Positions 34,547-44,896 of a stretch of DNA of 64,000 nt are shown here, piece by piece (within the stretch, counting starts at the first letter, position 1; each line of letters starts with the position of its first letter). Below the pieces are notes generated by a model. The model searched no databases and was not told where the DNA came from. It saw nothing but the letters and a program-made list of their open reading frames with translations. The position numbers and the translations under genes are program-made. Source of the DNA: Pythium myriotylum (Eukaryota; Oomycota; Peronosporomycetes; Pythiales; Pythiaceae); assembly GCA_023091665.1 (NCBI GenBank), contig JALJCQ010000011.1, positions 2,418,001 to 2,482,000 on the forward strand, read 5' to 3'.

Positions 34547-34659
34547 AAGAGTGAAGGAGAAGTCTATTGAGCGTAATGAATGTACCCTGATACAGCCAAA
34601 GCTACCGTGGATCAACCTGGCAAGACAGCCAGGGGTGCAAAAAGTTCGGACAGTTCGGA
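34547..34659 (-). mobile_element. Short LINE 3'-end insertion, present only in copy A
   Basis: A 113-bp block absent from the matching place in copy B. It is flanked by AGTTCGGA at 34539-34546 and 34652-34659, a likely target-site duplication. It shares GAAGTCTATTGAGCG and AATGTACCCT with the element tail at about 42253-42290, and so is a 5'-truncated retroposon tail. Confidence 0.65.
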
Positions 34660-35391
34660 AAGTAGTACGGATATTGTGGCAGTTGTGAGACAGATTCACC
34701 CCGAAAATCAAGTGTGGCGGCTTGGACAGCACAGTAGTTCGCTTTCGCGCGATAAAACGAACATAAGATTTACGAATCAAACTGGATACGGCATCTAACC
34801 ATAGGTCATGACGCAGTGTAAAGCAGGAGAGATCATCCTGCTCCATGGAGTTGGCACGAACGACGCGACGCGAAGATCAGAGAACCAAGATCCCCAGATT
34901 GTCTGGGCTTGACCGAATCTTTACAACTTACTCCAGCGATCCGTCGCGTTCTCATCCAAGAAATCACCAACGATGAGTGAGCTCAACCAAGAAATCGCGA
35001 AGGATGAATGAGTGGCGCATGGTGAACTCTACGGGATGACGAGATCCAATTTCCAGCTGTCCCCTGGATGGTCCGTTCGTGCTCTTCAGCTCAACCTCAA
35101 AGTGCCTTCGTTTCAAATAGACCCTCACGTGGAAAGACGAAATCATGCGAATTGACTAGACAGCCCAATAGAGACCATATTGTCTCAACCTGGTACTGTA
35201 CTCCACTCAGTGTGGGTGATTCGACAACTGCTGCAGTCGTGTTACTCATACTATCTTATCGTAGTAGGGGACAACAGTTGTCCTAATCCACGCCAGCAAC
35301 AGTGTCTTGGGCTGTGCGACCAGCGAAGCAGACCGGATTTACGCTCGATCCGAGGCCAAACAATCTACTTCATTCCAACATATTGCACGAG

Positions 35392-36812
35392 ATGCTCACT
35401 GCAATCTACGAGGCTCCTATTGAGGTGCTGCCATTTGAAGCAGCGGCCATCGCCGACAGCGATATCTTCGACAACGAGGACTTCGAAATGCTGGGCGCCG
35501 TCATTGACTTTCTCGACGATGCCAGCCCCAACATCGCTGTCGACTTGTCCAAGCCACTGCTTAGCGATGCCGGGAGCAGCTCACAGTCGGACAGTGAGCC
35601 TATTCCGGAGTTCACAACGTCGGGTAGCGGGAAGATGTCAAAGCGCCGGGTCCGGAAAGACGCTTTCCCATGTGTCATCAACCGTAGCCGCATGCGTCGG
35701 CGCCACGAACTGCTTTCACTGCGACAGCAAGTCATCGCGCTCGAAGAGCGACTCGCGATGTTGCAGAGAGGAGACAGCCACAGCGCGAACTCGAATGAGA
35801 AGAAATTCGAACAGCTGCGAGTGGTGGCATGGCAGTTGGTAGCGCAGAGCCAACGTGACCAATTGGACGCCGCTGAGAGGGAGCGCAACTGCCTACGTTA
35901 CCGTATTAAGGAGTGTAAGCTGTCGCTGAAGCACGTCGCAGCGTTCGTAAAGAAGGTGCCGATACCGCTTGCGTTATTGCCCGACGTCTCGATGCCGTGC
36001 ACCAACATACGCGTCACTAACGGGCTGGAGGGATTCGAGGAGATCTCTCATAACTTGCCGGCGATGTACGTGCAGCTCAATGGAGTCTTCAGTGATTCGC
36101 GTTACGGCACTCCAGAAGGAGATGTGCGAGATATCCGCGTCCAGAACGAAAAGACAAACAAGATGTCGATCGAGTTCCTGGAATCACGCCTCCTCCCATT
36201 TAGCGTCGAGACAACCGCGAACGCAGTGTGGCATTTCCACAAAGTCAAGGCGACAAAAGTTTCTGCTGGTTTGGATGAGGTTAGTTCTGCTTTCATCACG
36301 CTCGACAAGGACCAATGCAGGAACTGATCTCGGGTTTGTTGCTGCTTTCCTAGGATTTTGAAGAGAAAGAGAACATTCTGCGGCGCAATTTCGTCGTTAT
36401 GATGAACGTTCCTGATCACAAGGCCAAGGCTCACGGTCGCATGGAGACAAGGCGATTCGTCGAACATGAACGAGTCGTTATCCTGCAGTGTGCGGTCTTG
36501 GACAGGATTGAGCGTGTTTGTGGTTCTATCCCAGACTGTTTTGGAATGCGCCAATTTCAATGGACTGTCATCGGTCCGCCCCGATCCGAACGCCTACGAC
36601 AATCTGGACGTCCACTGAGCCAAATCGAAACGTTCGAAGTCACGATTCCGTTTCTCGATACACCAGAAGGAAGCAACGGCATGCTCCAAGAATCCACTGG
36701 TCTGAAGGAGTTCAGCACACAAGCTTCAGTGTTTATGCACGATCTCGAGCATCAGACGGTGGAAAACGTTATTCTCAACACACCCTCAAACGTATCGCAC
36801 GGCTCGAATTGA
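35392..36812 (+). CDS. bZIP-like M96 mating-specific-type protein, copy A
   Basis: Two exons (35392-36279 and 36354-36812) give 448 residues. The start MLTAIYEAPIEVLPF is the ATG shared with the paralogue at 49010. The 5' part is acidic and Ser-rich. A basic stretch follows, KRRVRKDAF and NRSRMRRRHELLSLRQQV, then a Leu-patterned coiled coil. This resembles the bZIP part of the oomycete M96 mating-specific family. The remaining roughly 250 residues (TNIRVTNGLEGFEEIS, FQWTVIGPPRSER, IETFEVTIPFLDTPE) would be the START-like domain of that family. Assignment rests on layout and resemblance and was not confirmed by search. Reading through the intron stops after DKDQCRN. A transcription factor or lipid-sensing role is inferred only. 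Confidence 0.6.
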
Positions 36813-37217
36813 GCGTCGACGGAGTGATGTCACCGAGACATGGAGCTTCCAGCAGAGACGATTTCATTTACTCTAGGACTCGCTCTAACTCAACAACATC
36901 AGCTAGACTGTATTCAATCACGCTGGGGTCTCTGTGTGCAGTTTCTCGTCCTGTGGTGATCATCTCATCTTGTGCATCCAATAAAATTCAACTTGGAAAG
37001 CTTTGTTTATGCGGCACCCAGTCGTGTAACCTTTGTCAACTATTAATCACATGCATTCAAACCATACCGATCGTGCATTCGCACCACTTTTACAGTCACA
37101 TGCTGGTCTTCAAAGACGACGGTATTCATGTAGAGCTAAAAGACATTAGGGTTCTGTATTTATCCGCTTGTTGTCGTTGTAAAGGGTCTCGCCAAATGCA
37201 GTTGGTGATCGTTTGAC
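36813..37217. other. 3' spacer of copy A
   Basis: A 405-bp interval between the stop of the M96-like gene and the stop of GST6 on the other strand. It is partly alignable with 50416-50944 in copy B. No gene was seen. Confidence 0.5.
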
Positions 37218-37820
37218 TTATTGCTTGTGCTTAGCGAGGAAGGCAGCGACGCTATCGATCGCCTTCACGTTCTCGACGATCGCGGCGACCTTTGGGTATG
37301 CAGAAACACTGAAGTCCTTATACTTCGCAAGACCGTTCGTCGTCATGTCGAAAAGGTAAACGTCCGCGAGGCTGATCTTGTCGCCCAGCACGAACTTGCC
37401 GGCGACCTGCTTCTCAATCATTCCGTAGATCTTGGGCAATTTCTCCTCAACGAACACTCGTATCTTCTCGGCCTTGGCAGCCTCGTCCATGACTCCCCAC
37501 AAGATCTCGACCAAACTGCTGACCACTTCCCCAAGCGACTCGCAGACCACGTCGACCTTGAGAGCTTCAAGCGCGTCATTGGGGTAGAGGCCTGTGAGCC
37601 TACCGGCATAGCGAGCCATGGCCATGCTCTGCGCATACAACGTGCCATCGACCTCAAGAACGGGTACCTGTCCGAGCGGAAGCGTTGACTTTATAGCATT
37701 AAACGTCGGTAGGTCGATGCGTTCGTCCTCGAAGGTGATACCACCGATGGTAAACACGAGTCGCGTGAGCTCGCCGCGAGCAGGCGCGTCGAAATAAGTG
37801 AGCTTGATTGAGGGTCCCAT
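37218..37820 (-). CDS. Glutathione S-transferase, sigma-like (GST6)
   Basis: An intact minus-strand GST of 200 residues. The ATG at 37820 (MGPSIKLTYFDAPARGELTR) is preferred; the frame extends three codons upstream without another ATG. It has LGQVPVLEVDG, YAQSMAMARYAGRLTGLYP and DKISLADVYLFDMTTNGLAKY. DAPARGE replaces the usual GPGRAE. A CCATTCACGAATCC stretch 30-45 bp upstream resembles an Inr. Only its 3' two thirds lie within the duplicated segment, and the second copy (50945-51330) is a relic. Confidence 0.92.
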   Translation of the reverse strand: MGPSIKLTYFDAPARGELTRLVFTIGGITFEDERIDLPTFNAIKSTLPLGQVPVLEVDGTLYAQSMAMARYAGRLTGLYPNDALEALKVDVVCESLGEVVSSLVEILWGVMDEAAKAEKIRVFVEEKLPKIYGMIEKQVAGKFVLGDKISLADVYLFDMTTNGLAKYKDFSVSAYPKVAAIVENVKAIDSVAAFLAKHKQ

Positions 37821-38359
37821 GGTAAGCAAGTGAGCAGGGGGAGGTGGATTCGTGAATGGACCGAGGCTTCGAAGAGTGAGAGTCTGGCGTTCACAATTTC
37901 CTCGTTCTCGAGGGTGATGGATTACACAACCAAGTTTCTGACAGCGACACCCATATGAGACGCAATATCGCTGGTAGCCACGTGGCTCAATTCGACGACA
38001 AAGGGCCCAAGGTTGTTCTGCGCATCATCTGCATGTTTGGTGGTGTAGGACTTCAGGGTTTCCGTGTGTCTTGGAGACAGTCTCTTCCATGAAGACAGGC
38101 CGAGATCTGTTCAAAGACAGTCCCTACTCTGCCTCTATCACCGTCACTCTTCGACAATTGCGCGCAATCCATTTACTGCGCTGTTGATGCGCATGAGTGA
38201 TGGTGACGGCTTCTCGCCAACTCATTAACTCGTCGCCGATCTTTTGCTCTGATTAGCTCCATTCATGAGACGTTGAAGATCCCCCCAAAGCACAATCGAG
38301 ACTTGTAGAGCCCAGTTCCGAGTGCTTTCACACATGTCTGTTGTGAGATAGGGTTCGCT
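37821..38359. other. Spacer, GST6 promoter side
   Basis: A 539-bp stretch with the GST6 upstream region. No ORF with recognisable features. Confidence 0.45.
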
Positions 38360-38830
38360 CTATCTGATGCATGGCTTCAGGCAGCGGAGCGCCACCGGTG
38401 GGTACCTCTCACCGTTATCGGCGACAGCCAACTTATTCTCCGTCAAGTCTCTCAATACCGGCCCCCCACCAAGGAGCACCTCCGAGTGCTCTACTCCTCT
38501 ACCAGGCTCGCAGCTGATCGTCTCAACGTACGCGAGTGGCGTCACCACCTCCGCGTACACAACAAGATGGCCGACTTTGCAGCCAATGTCGCGATGGATT
38601 CCAAGAGAAACCTCCAGACATTTCATCCGTCCGACCGCCCCGAATGGCGAGGACTACAACCCCTCCTACAAGGTGACTATCTCCAGTGGAAGGCCTCCAC
38701 CGAAAGAAAGGCCCCGGTGCCGTAGTGCCCCCCCCCCCCCCCCTGCATATCAAAGCTATCGTTGTTCACACTGATGTAACACAATAGACTCCAACTTTCA
38801 TCATCATCATCTATCTGATGCATCTTGTGT
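38360..38830 (+). mobile_element. 5'-truncated LINE with RNase H remnant
   Basis: In one frame the DNA reads VIGDSQLILRQVSQYRPPTK, then SSTRLAADRLNVREWRHHLR, then HNKMADFAANVAMD. This is the last part of a LINE-encoded RNase H domain (GDSxL and HNKxADxxAN motifs). A C-rich run, then ACACAATAGACTCCAAC and a CATCATCATCATC tail follow, as in other elements here. The reverse transcriptase is missing. Confidence 0.8.
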
Positions 38831-39029
38831 GATTTCTTGAGACACGCATGAAGATTTAAGCAATTTCGTTGGTTTTCATGCTGCTACATTTACATCGCCC
38901 CGAGAGGTACTTTTGCGAGCAGCAGTGGTTCGTAGTCGTCCTATGCTTCGTAGTCGTTCGATGCGCTAACATCTACCACCAAACTCGATGAGACGCACAC
39001 CGAATCTTGTCATTGTGTTCTCATCGCGG

Positions 39030-39352
39030 AGTGTGTGCAATCAACCATCCATTACTTCAAGAACTCGCAGCGATGGTTTCTCGTCGGTGTGAGGTCTGAG
39101 GATCACACAGTAGGCGTCGAGGTTGTGATTCTAACTCGTGTCTTCCGTCCGAGCGGAGAAACCCCCCTTGAACCCCTTCGTTCCCAAGACAGCCGGGCTG
39201 CCTTGTCGAACTTGCTCTACAACGACCTTCGTCCATGGTGGCCCACTCGTGTCCACCATCCTGACACATAAAGGCCTGCATGTACAGCCCATCAAGCTAT
39301 TAGGATTCACAGGATGAACTCAATAGACTTCACTTGCATCATCATCATCATC
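39030..39352 (+). mobile_element. LINE 3'-end fragment
   Basis: It ends with GAACTCAATAGACTTCACTT and a CATCATCATCATCATC tail, the same 3' signature as the elements at 38830, 41636 and 42245. No coding motif survives. The left boundary is approximate. Confidence 0.55.
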
Positions 39353-40282
39353 ACTCGTGTCCTCCGTGCTTTTCGGGCTTCGGCACGTGGAGAGATGAGG
39401 AAAATTGGCGCCTATCCCATGCAAGTATTGCTGTGAAGAATTGGGATGATGGGTCCAACTAATGCCATTAATCAAATCGCACTGAGAAAAACTCGGCGAT
39501 TCTTCGCTCTCTCAGCGTGTATGATGAAGCGTTTGGGGGTCAGAAATGTTCTCATCAACTTTAAATAACCAGATTTGCAAAGACGTAAGGTAAACGATCA
39601 ATTCAAGAAGAAAATAAATGCCCCAAAACTCTGGCAACTACCGGTACCGTACTAGCAACGTGCTCTCCGTCGGCCCCTCGCTGGATCGTTGTCCAATTAA
39701 CCGACCAATATGTTCGCGAAATACTCGATGCGATCCAACGGCTTACAACAAGACGGTTGTCAAACTGCAAACGATCGTAAGAGGGATCTCACCGACAATG
39801 AGCGAGTAGCGCTGCAACAATTCCTGAATGAATGAAATCGTCGCGCATCAGATGTACTGGAAACAAACACTGATGAGATTAGAGCATAGATGAAGAGATG
39901 GTTTGAAGAGCACGCAGAGAGGCAGTCAAACTGCATTGATCTCTCGTGGATGCCAGCAATGCACATTCAAGACGAGCGTTTGTGCCTTCGTAGCTCATGC
40001 TTGGCTGCTTGCGCAAGAGTACAAACATGACCGAGACCATAGCGAACCTACAGCTGAACTAGGACCTCCCCACTCATGGGAAAATGTCCGGCGTCGATCA
40101 AGGAGACCGTAAAAGACAGTGAGGATGACGAGTGTGACAAGAAATATTGATATTGTTCAAATAATTGATCGCAATATTTCTTACCCAATACTGATATTGT
40201 TCATATACTGTAATTGTGGGTTTCATCGTTTGATTGGCTGAAATACGAATAGAGAGAACGTCCCAAAGCAACAATTGGAAGC
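39353..40282. other. Spacer upstream of CRN pseudogene
   Basis: About 930 bp of A/T-richer DNA with no coding frame supported. AAATATTGATATTGTTC near 40142 and ATACTGATATTGTTC near 40189 are imperfect direct repeats close to the CRN start. Confidence 0.4.
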
Positions 40283-40981
40283 ATGAAGTTGTTCTGCGCG
40301 GTGGTCGGGGAGCAGGGAAGCGCGTTCCCCGTTGACATTGCTGCGAGCGAGTCTGTGGGAGACTTGAAGGACGCGATTGGAAAGGAGAAGGAGAACGATC
40401 TGAAGGCAAAGGCGGTCGACGCCTACAAGCTGCAGTTGTTCCTCGCTAGGAAGGGCAACACGTGGCTCGAATCTAGCACAGATGACGTGAAGAAGCTCAA
40501 GAAAGGGGAAAAGACTGCTCTAATCGAAGCGCTGACACACGAAGACAATGAACTTGATGGAGAGTTTGGTCTTGACGAGGTTCTTGAGGCGATGCCAGAA
40601 CCGAAAACCAAGCAAATCCACGTGTTGGTGGTGGTTCCAGAAGGCGCCACGAGCGCCCACGATTCTTTTGCTCTGCTTCGCGAATTGCGGCGTGATATGG
40701 CGGAACTCAAGGAAGCTACTACCGCTTTACGACACAAACAGCCAAAGTCCTACTCTGATGCGGTATTGGGTGAACTTGAGCTTAGAAGATTGAAAAAAGA
40801 CCAATTGATCATTGAAGTTGCGCCAATAGGAGATGGAGAAGCATTTTGGTCGGAGGAAGTGCAGATTCAAGCGAATGGCATTATGAATGAGGCTGTTTTC
40901 GACGCCTTTATTACTCCGTTTTTCAACACCATATTACACAGCTGTGGTCTGGTCTTCGTCAATAGCGAGAGATGGAAGAAT

Positions 40982-43628
40982 TTAAAACGGGCCACAAATT
41001 GGCCCTGACCACATTTTGGACCATAGTTTTTTGGACCATGTTTTGGACCACAAACCATATGGCTCGAATGTGTGTGGGGAAACATGAGTACTTGCGATGA
41101 TATTGCGGTGCACGAAATCATCCGGATGGAGGCATGCATGCACTCGTGTGTGCTCAGTGCGAGCATGTGTGTGTCTCCAACTACCAGATCTGTGTCTGTG
41201 GTTCTTCAAATCGGCGCCTCGCTACCGAAGACGTACTCTGCGCTCTCGCTAGAATAGTCTATGGATGAGCAGTTTGGCGTAGATCCGCGGTAAGAGTATG
41301 CGGTGTCAACCTCCAGATCCACCTCGGACGGTGTGCCGTCTCCGTCTGACGGACCACCACTCTCGTTGCAGTCCACCGCGGCTCCACCCAAACTACCCTC
41401 TTCCATCCTTGGCCCGCCGTCTGGTTCGCTATCCTTAGACTCATTGCAGCCCGCTGCGTCATCTTCGGAGTCTTCGAAAGGCTCGTCGCAGAACTCAACA
41501 GCTTTGGGGAGGCGAAAAACGATGGTCTCCCTAACCTTCTCCTTCGAACACCTCCTGCGCACATCACCGAGACGCTGAGCATACTGTGCTGACAGCTTGC
41601 CAATTGTCGCGACGAACACTGTTGACAGGATGATGATGATGATGATGATGCTAATGAAGTCTATTGAGTTCAACGGGTGAATCCAAATAGCTTGAGGGAA
41701 GAACCGAAGGACGGTCTACTGAAGCTGTTGAGGCCAAGAAGGTCGCCACGGAAGTAGGTCATCGAGGAACATGTTTTGGAGATCGTGGTGTGCAGTCCCG
41801 GTAGTGCCGTGGTCGAAAAGAAGGCTAACGCGCGTTTGCAGGGTGGATAACCATCGTGTTGTGGGCTCGGCCATGCCGGGTCCAAAGGCTGATGCAGAGA
41901 GGGCCTTCTAGAGCTCGAGCCTGTTGGTAGAGCCCGAGTCACACAGTCTGCGGAATCCTCGGGCGATCAGCCTCTACTTGGTACATGCGCTCTTCGTGAT
42001 TGTCGTCGGTACATACACCATGACCGCGGCCGATGCTCGCGAAGCTGGCGGAGCAGCAGGGAATTGGTGCCGACTACCTTAATCATGTGGTGGAGGGAGC
42101 GAGCAGCTGAGAGGCCCGCGCGGAGGAAACCCGCTCGATGAGTGATACTTGGGGTGTCGCGGCAAACCGCCGCGATCCAGAGCAGGGTGGCCGTGCCAAT
42201 GGTACGATGAGCACGTACGAAGGCTATACGGCACCCACCGGACTTGATGATGAAGGTGAAGTCTATTGAGCGCAATAAATGTACCCTAATAGCTGGGGCT
42301 CGGGTGAATACTCCTGTGCTTACCGTGGGTCAACGTGGCTGACAAGCCAGGGGTGTAAGTCGGAGGGCGCGAGCCGTGGCAGATCTGCGTGACAGGTCAT
42401 GCCAGTGGGATGGTGGGCGCGGCTTGCACCCACCGGACTTGTGGGGCTGTCAGAACGACCTGCAAACAGGAGGAGGTGCTCGTCCGCAGGGAAGTGAGCC
42501 TGGACGAGGCTCGAGGAGGGGAGGAATCCGGGGAGTGGTTCCTACCAGGGCCCGGGAAGCTCTTCCGCAAGGTTGAGAACGGTCTTGGAGGGCGTGGGTT
42601 CGGAAGTCGCGATCTCATGGGTCGGGGTAAACGCCGCTTTATACCGGAAGAAGATAGTCGCCGGTTAAAAGAGTTGCTGAGCAGTCCTGGAATTGAGGTT
42701 GAGGTGAGGCAAATCCCCAGCGTTAAGGGCGTGCCCGGATCTGTTGAGTAGCAAATCGGCACGAAGGATCGGATAGACCCTGAGACTGCTGAAGTTGAGC
42801 TTGCCAGCATACTCCCGCTTGATATCCCGGATGGCCTTGAGGTGTAGAAGGATGGAGGAATAATCACGTCCATACCATCCGTTGGACCACGCGCCCACTA
42901 TGGGTAGCGCTTTCTCCGCCTTGGCGACTAACACCTTGGTGGCTTGTTCTTCTTCAGCATCTCGTAGAAGGCTCGGAGGACAGAGAACCAGAGGTGGTTA
43001 TAGATCCCGCCAGTCGTGGCGGCGAAGCCTGGCCTCGAGCTGGAGAGATGCGTGCCTTCGGGCTGCTGAGCGTGGTGACCGCAAGGGTGCGACCGATGGC
43101 CGCCGCCACTTTGCTCGTCGCGGAGGATCACCTTTGCAGTGCGGTGGCACTGAGGAGGAGGAGTTCATCTCGGCCTCATGGAGTTTGAAAACCGCCGTCC
43201 GCTCACCACTGGAGCTTGCGCGGTGTTGAGCCGAGTGATTGTGTTTCTTCGAATGGTATGGTGTCTCTGAGACCTACCAGGAACCTGTGCAATGAGCGCA
43301 CTACGAACAATACACCAGAATCTCTCCTCTAACTATTCGCAAGCAAAATGGCATCCAGAATAGCGTGCAGAATCTTAAAATGAATCCCAAGGACGGTCGA
43401 CTACAAGGTAAGGATCAATGTTGAGAACGTGTAAATGCTTGTACATGTGTTATATGGAGACCGTTGGAATAATGCAACTTCTCATCGCCCGCCGCAATGG
43501 CAAGAGGTTTGCGTGTGTGGGTCCGCACTTGAGGGATACAAGGTTGGAGTTCGCCATAACACTTACAAATGGCTCTATTTTTAGTGTGGCCCAAATTGTG
43601 GTCAGGGCCCATTTGTGGCCCGTTTTAA
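40982..43628. mobile_element. Inverted-repeat element inside CRN gene, TTAA flanks
   Basis: The left end reads AACGGGCCACAAATTGGCCC and the right end, reverse-complemented, reads AACGGGCCACAAATGGGCCC. Similarity continues for about 40 bp (TGACCACAxTTTGGxCCA). Both ends abut TTAA (40982-40985 and 43625-43628), as expected for a TTAA target duplication such as that of piggyBac-like elements. The body is about 2.64 kb. It contains retroelement debris but no recognised transposase, so it looks non-autonomous or composite. Confidence 0.7.
41636..42950 (-). mobile_element. Nested retroelement fragments, reverse orientation
   Basis: Two LINE-type 3' tails in reverse orientation are visible. One starts at about 41632 (GATGATGAT run, then GAAGTCTATTGAGTTCAACG) and one at about 42245 (GATGATGAAGGTGAAGTC). 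Minus-strand frames at 41670-41942 and 42665-42934 (AWSNGWYGRDYSSILLHLKA) have gag-like or unidentified character. They sit inside the inverted-repeat element, so either it captured them or they inserted later. Confidence 0.5.
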
Positions 43629-44632
43629 AGTTAACCGCGAGAGATATCAATGGTTGTCCCGGTCCTCAGATGTGACGAAGAATACAGATCTCAAACCGGG
43701 TGGATTTGCGACTCACCGCGGTATGTTTCGTGGCAAGCCAATACCAAATGATGGAGTGCTGCGTCCGAGTGGATTTCAATTTCGATTTGGAGTAGCAGAA
43801 GAAGAATTGTTTGACTGCCTTATTCTCTTCGAAAGCAAGCTCACCATAACTGATGCTGTGTTTGGACAAGTGGCACGATATCTGCAGAATCTTCTCCCCG
43901 AGGCCTCAGCAAGCGCTATTCTGTTTGATCGCCGCTCGTTTTGGTTGATCAAAAGCCACAAATCGGTTGTTGTCAAAGTTCAAATTGCAATGTGGACAAA
44001 CAACGGATCGAAATCATTGTTTCAGAACTTCATTACGGACAACGTATCTCCATGGGTGTCGCGCTTGACTCTTGCTTGCTTGTGTTTGGGTGTTGACGTG
44101 GTGGAAGGAGATGCATTTCATGGCCGTGGCGCTCATGGACGCGTGTTTAAGGTCATTCGACAAGATGGTGAAGTTTTTTCCTAAAAATTGTGGAGAAATG
44201 TTCCGTGGGACGTCTGTATCAGGAGAAGAAGGCCTTGGCGCGTGCCCAGCACACAGGCTTGACAACAAGCTGTCTCCAGTTGGGAAACCTCTGCCTCGCC
44301 CAAGGACACAACAAGAAGTACGACGCCTCTTTGGACTGTTATGGCAGTTTCACGCGAATAACCTGGTCCATGGAGATCCTCGCGTGCCAAACGTGATTCT
44401 CCACGGAAAAAAACTTCTCTGGATTGATCTTGTGGAAGTGATGGAGGCGAGCTCCACGTTGAAGCGATTTGATGCTGAAATTCTCACACGGTCCACCCTA
44501 AGCGTTTCTCGGACAAGTGTGCTGGACCCGGCGCTGGTGCAGTTGATTGACAACTACGGCGAAAGAGCTACGGGAGTAAATCTTGATCGTCTGGCCCAGG
44601 CAGTCTGTCAAAAGCTTGGTGTGTCAAATTAG

Positions 44633-44896
44633 CTGCAAGTGACACATTCGTAAACGAAATAACCATGAGTTCGTGGGGAGTTCCTTCGTTAAGCTTCTAC
44701 CTAATAGCCTATCAAAGTCGATAGGGTTATGATGGTAGCGATTTTCCTCATGTCCTCGACTACATCTTGAACAATGTATTGGTCGTCCAAAGCTCGCTGG
44801 CTTTAAATACCTCTATGATCTGATAACCGGCAGAAACGCGAAAAGCACGGAGAGATGTTACAGCTAATAGGTTCCAGTTTCTGGACACTACTACTA
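44633..44896. other. Spacer between CRN pseudogene and pogo element
   Basis: A 264-bp stretch. The part next to the transposon (44803-44896) is open on the minus strand in the same frame as the DNA on the other side of the transposon. Confidence 0.4.

Larger units (their letters stand above)
33715..37582 (+). repeat. Segmental duplication, copy A
   Basis: Homologous in the same orientation to 46805-51311. Matching blocks start at AGGCGTACTGATCTTCGTGT (A) against AGGCGTCCTGATCTTCGTGT (B). They run through non-coding DNA, the M96-like gene, its 3' flank and the C-terminal two thirds of a GST read on the minus strand. Homology ends inside the GST, near 37582. Boundaries are by eye. Confidence 0.85.
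40283..44632 (+). pseudogene. CRN (Crinkler) effector with kinase-like C-terminus, broken
   Basis: CRN proteins are oomycete effectors that act in host nuclei. The N-terminal part (40283-40980) is well kept: MKLFCAVVGE start, LQLFLARK at residues 50-57 in the LFLAK domain, and the DWL region ending in HVLVVVP at residues 113-119, followed by a long helical stretch. It is then cut by the inverted-repeat element at 40982-43628. Right of that element the C-terminal part resumes (RERYQWLSRSSD, KPGGFATH, FGVAEEELFDCLIL, FDRRSFWLIKSHKS). It continues into a kinase-like domain with LVHGDPRVPNVIL and LLWIDLVE, typical of CRN kinase modules. The right part needs at least two changes of frame (about 44180 and 44290), and the frame across the element does not match either. 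It is therefore a pseudogene, unless the N-terminal piece alone is expressed (241 codons, then a stop inside the element end). Confidence 0.8.

Noticed and set aside
38728..38745. C-run after the RNase H remnant as a functional element
   Set aside because: A short homopolymer in the LINE 3' region, probably slippage.
40950..43660. GCGAGAGAT just outside both ends of the CRN insertion, as a long target-site duplication
   Set aside because: The surrounding bases match poorly (about 17 of 24), and a TTAA at both ends explains the insertion better. An old unequal exchange between CRN genes remains possible.
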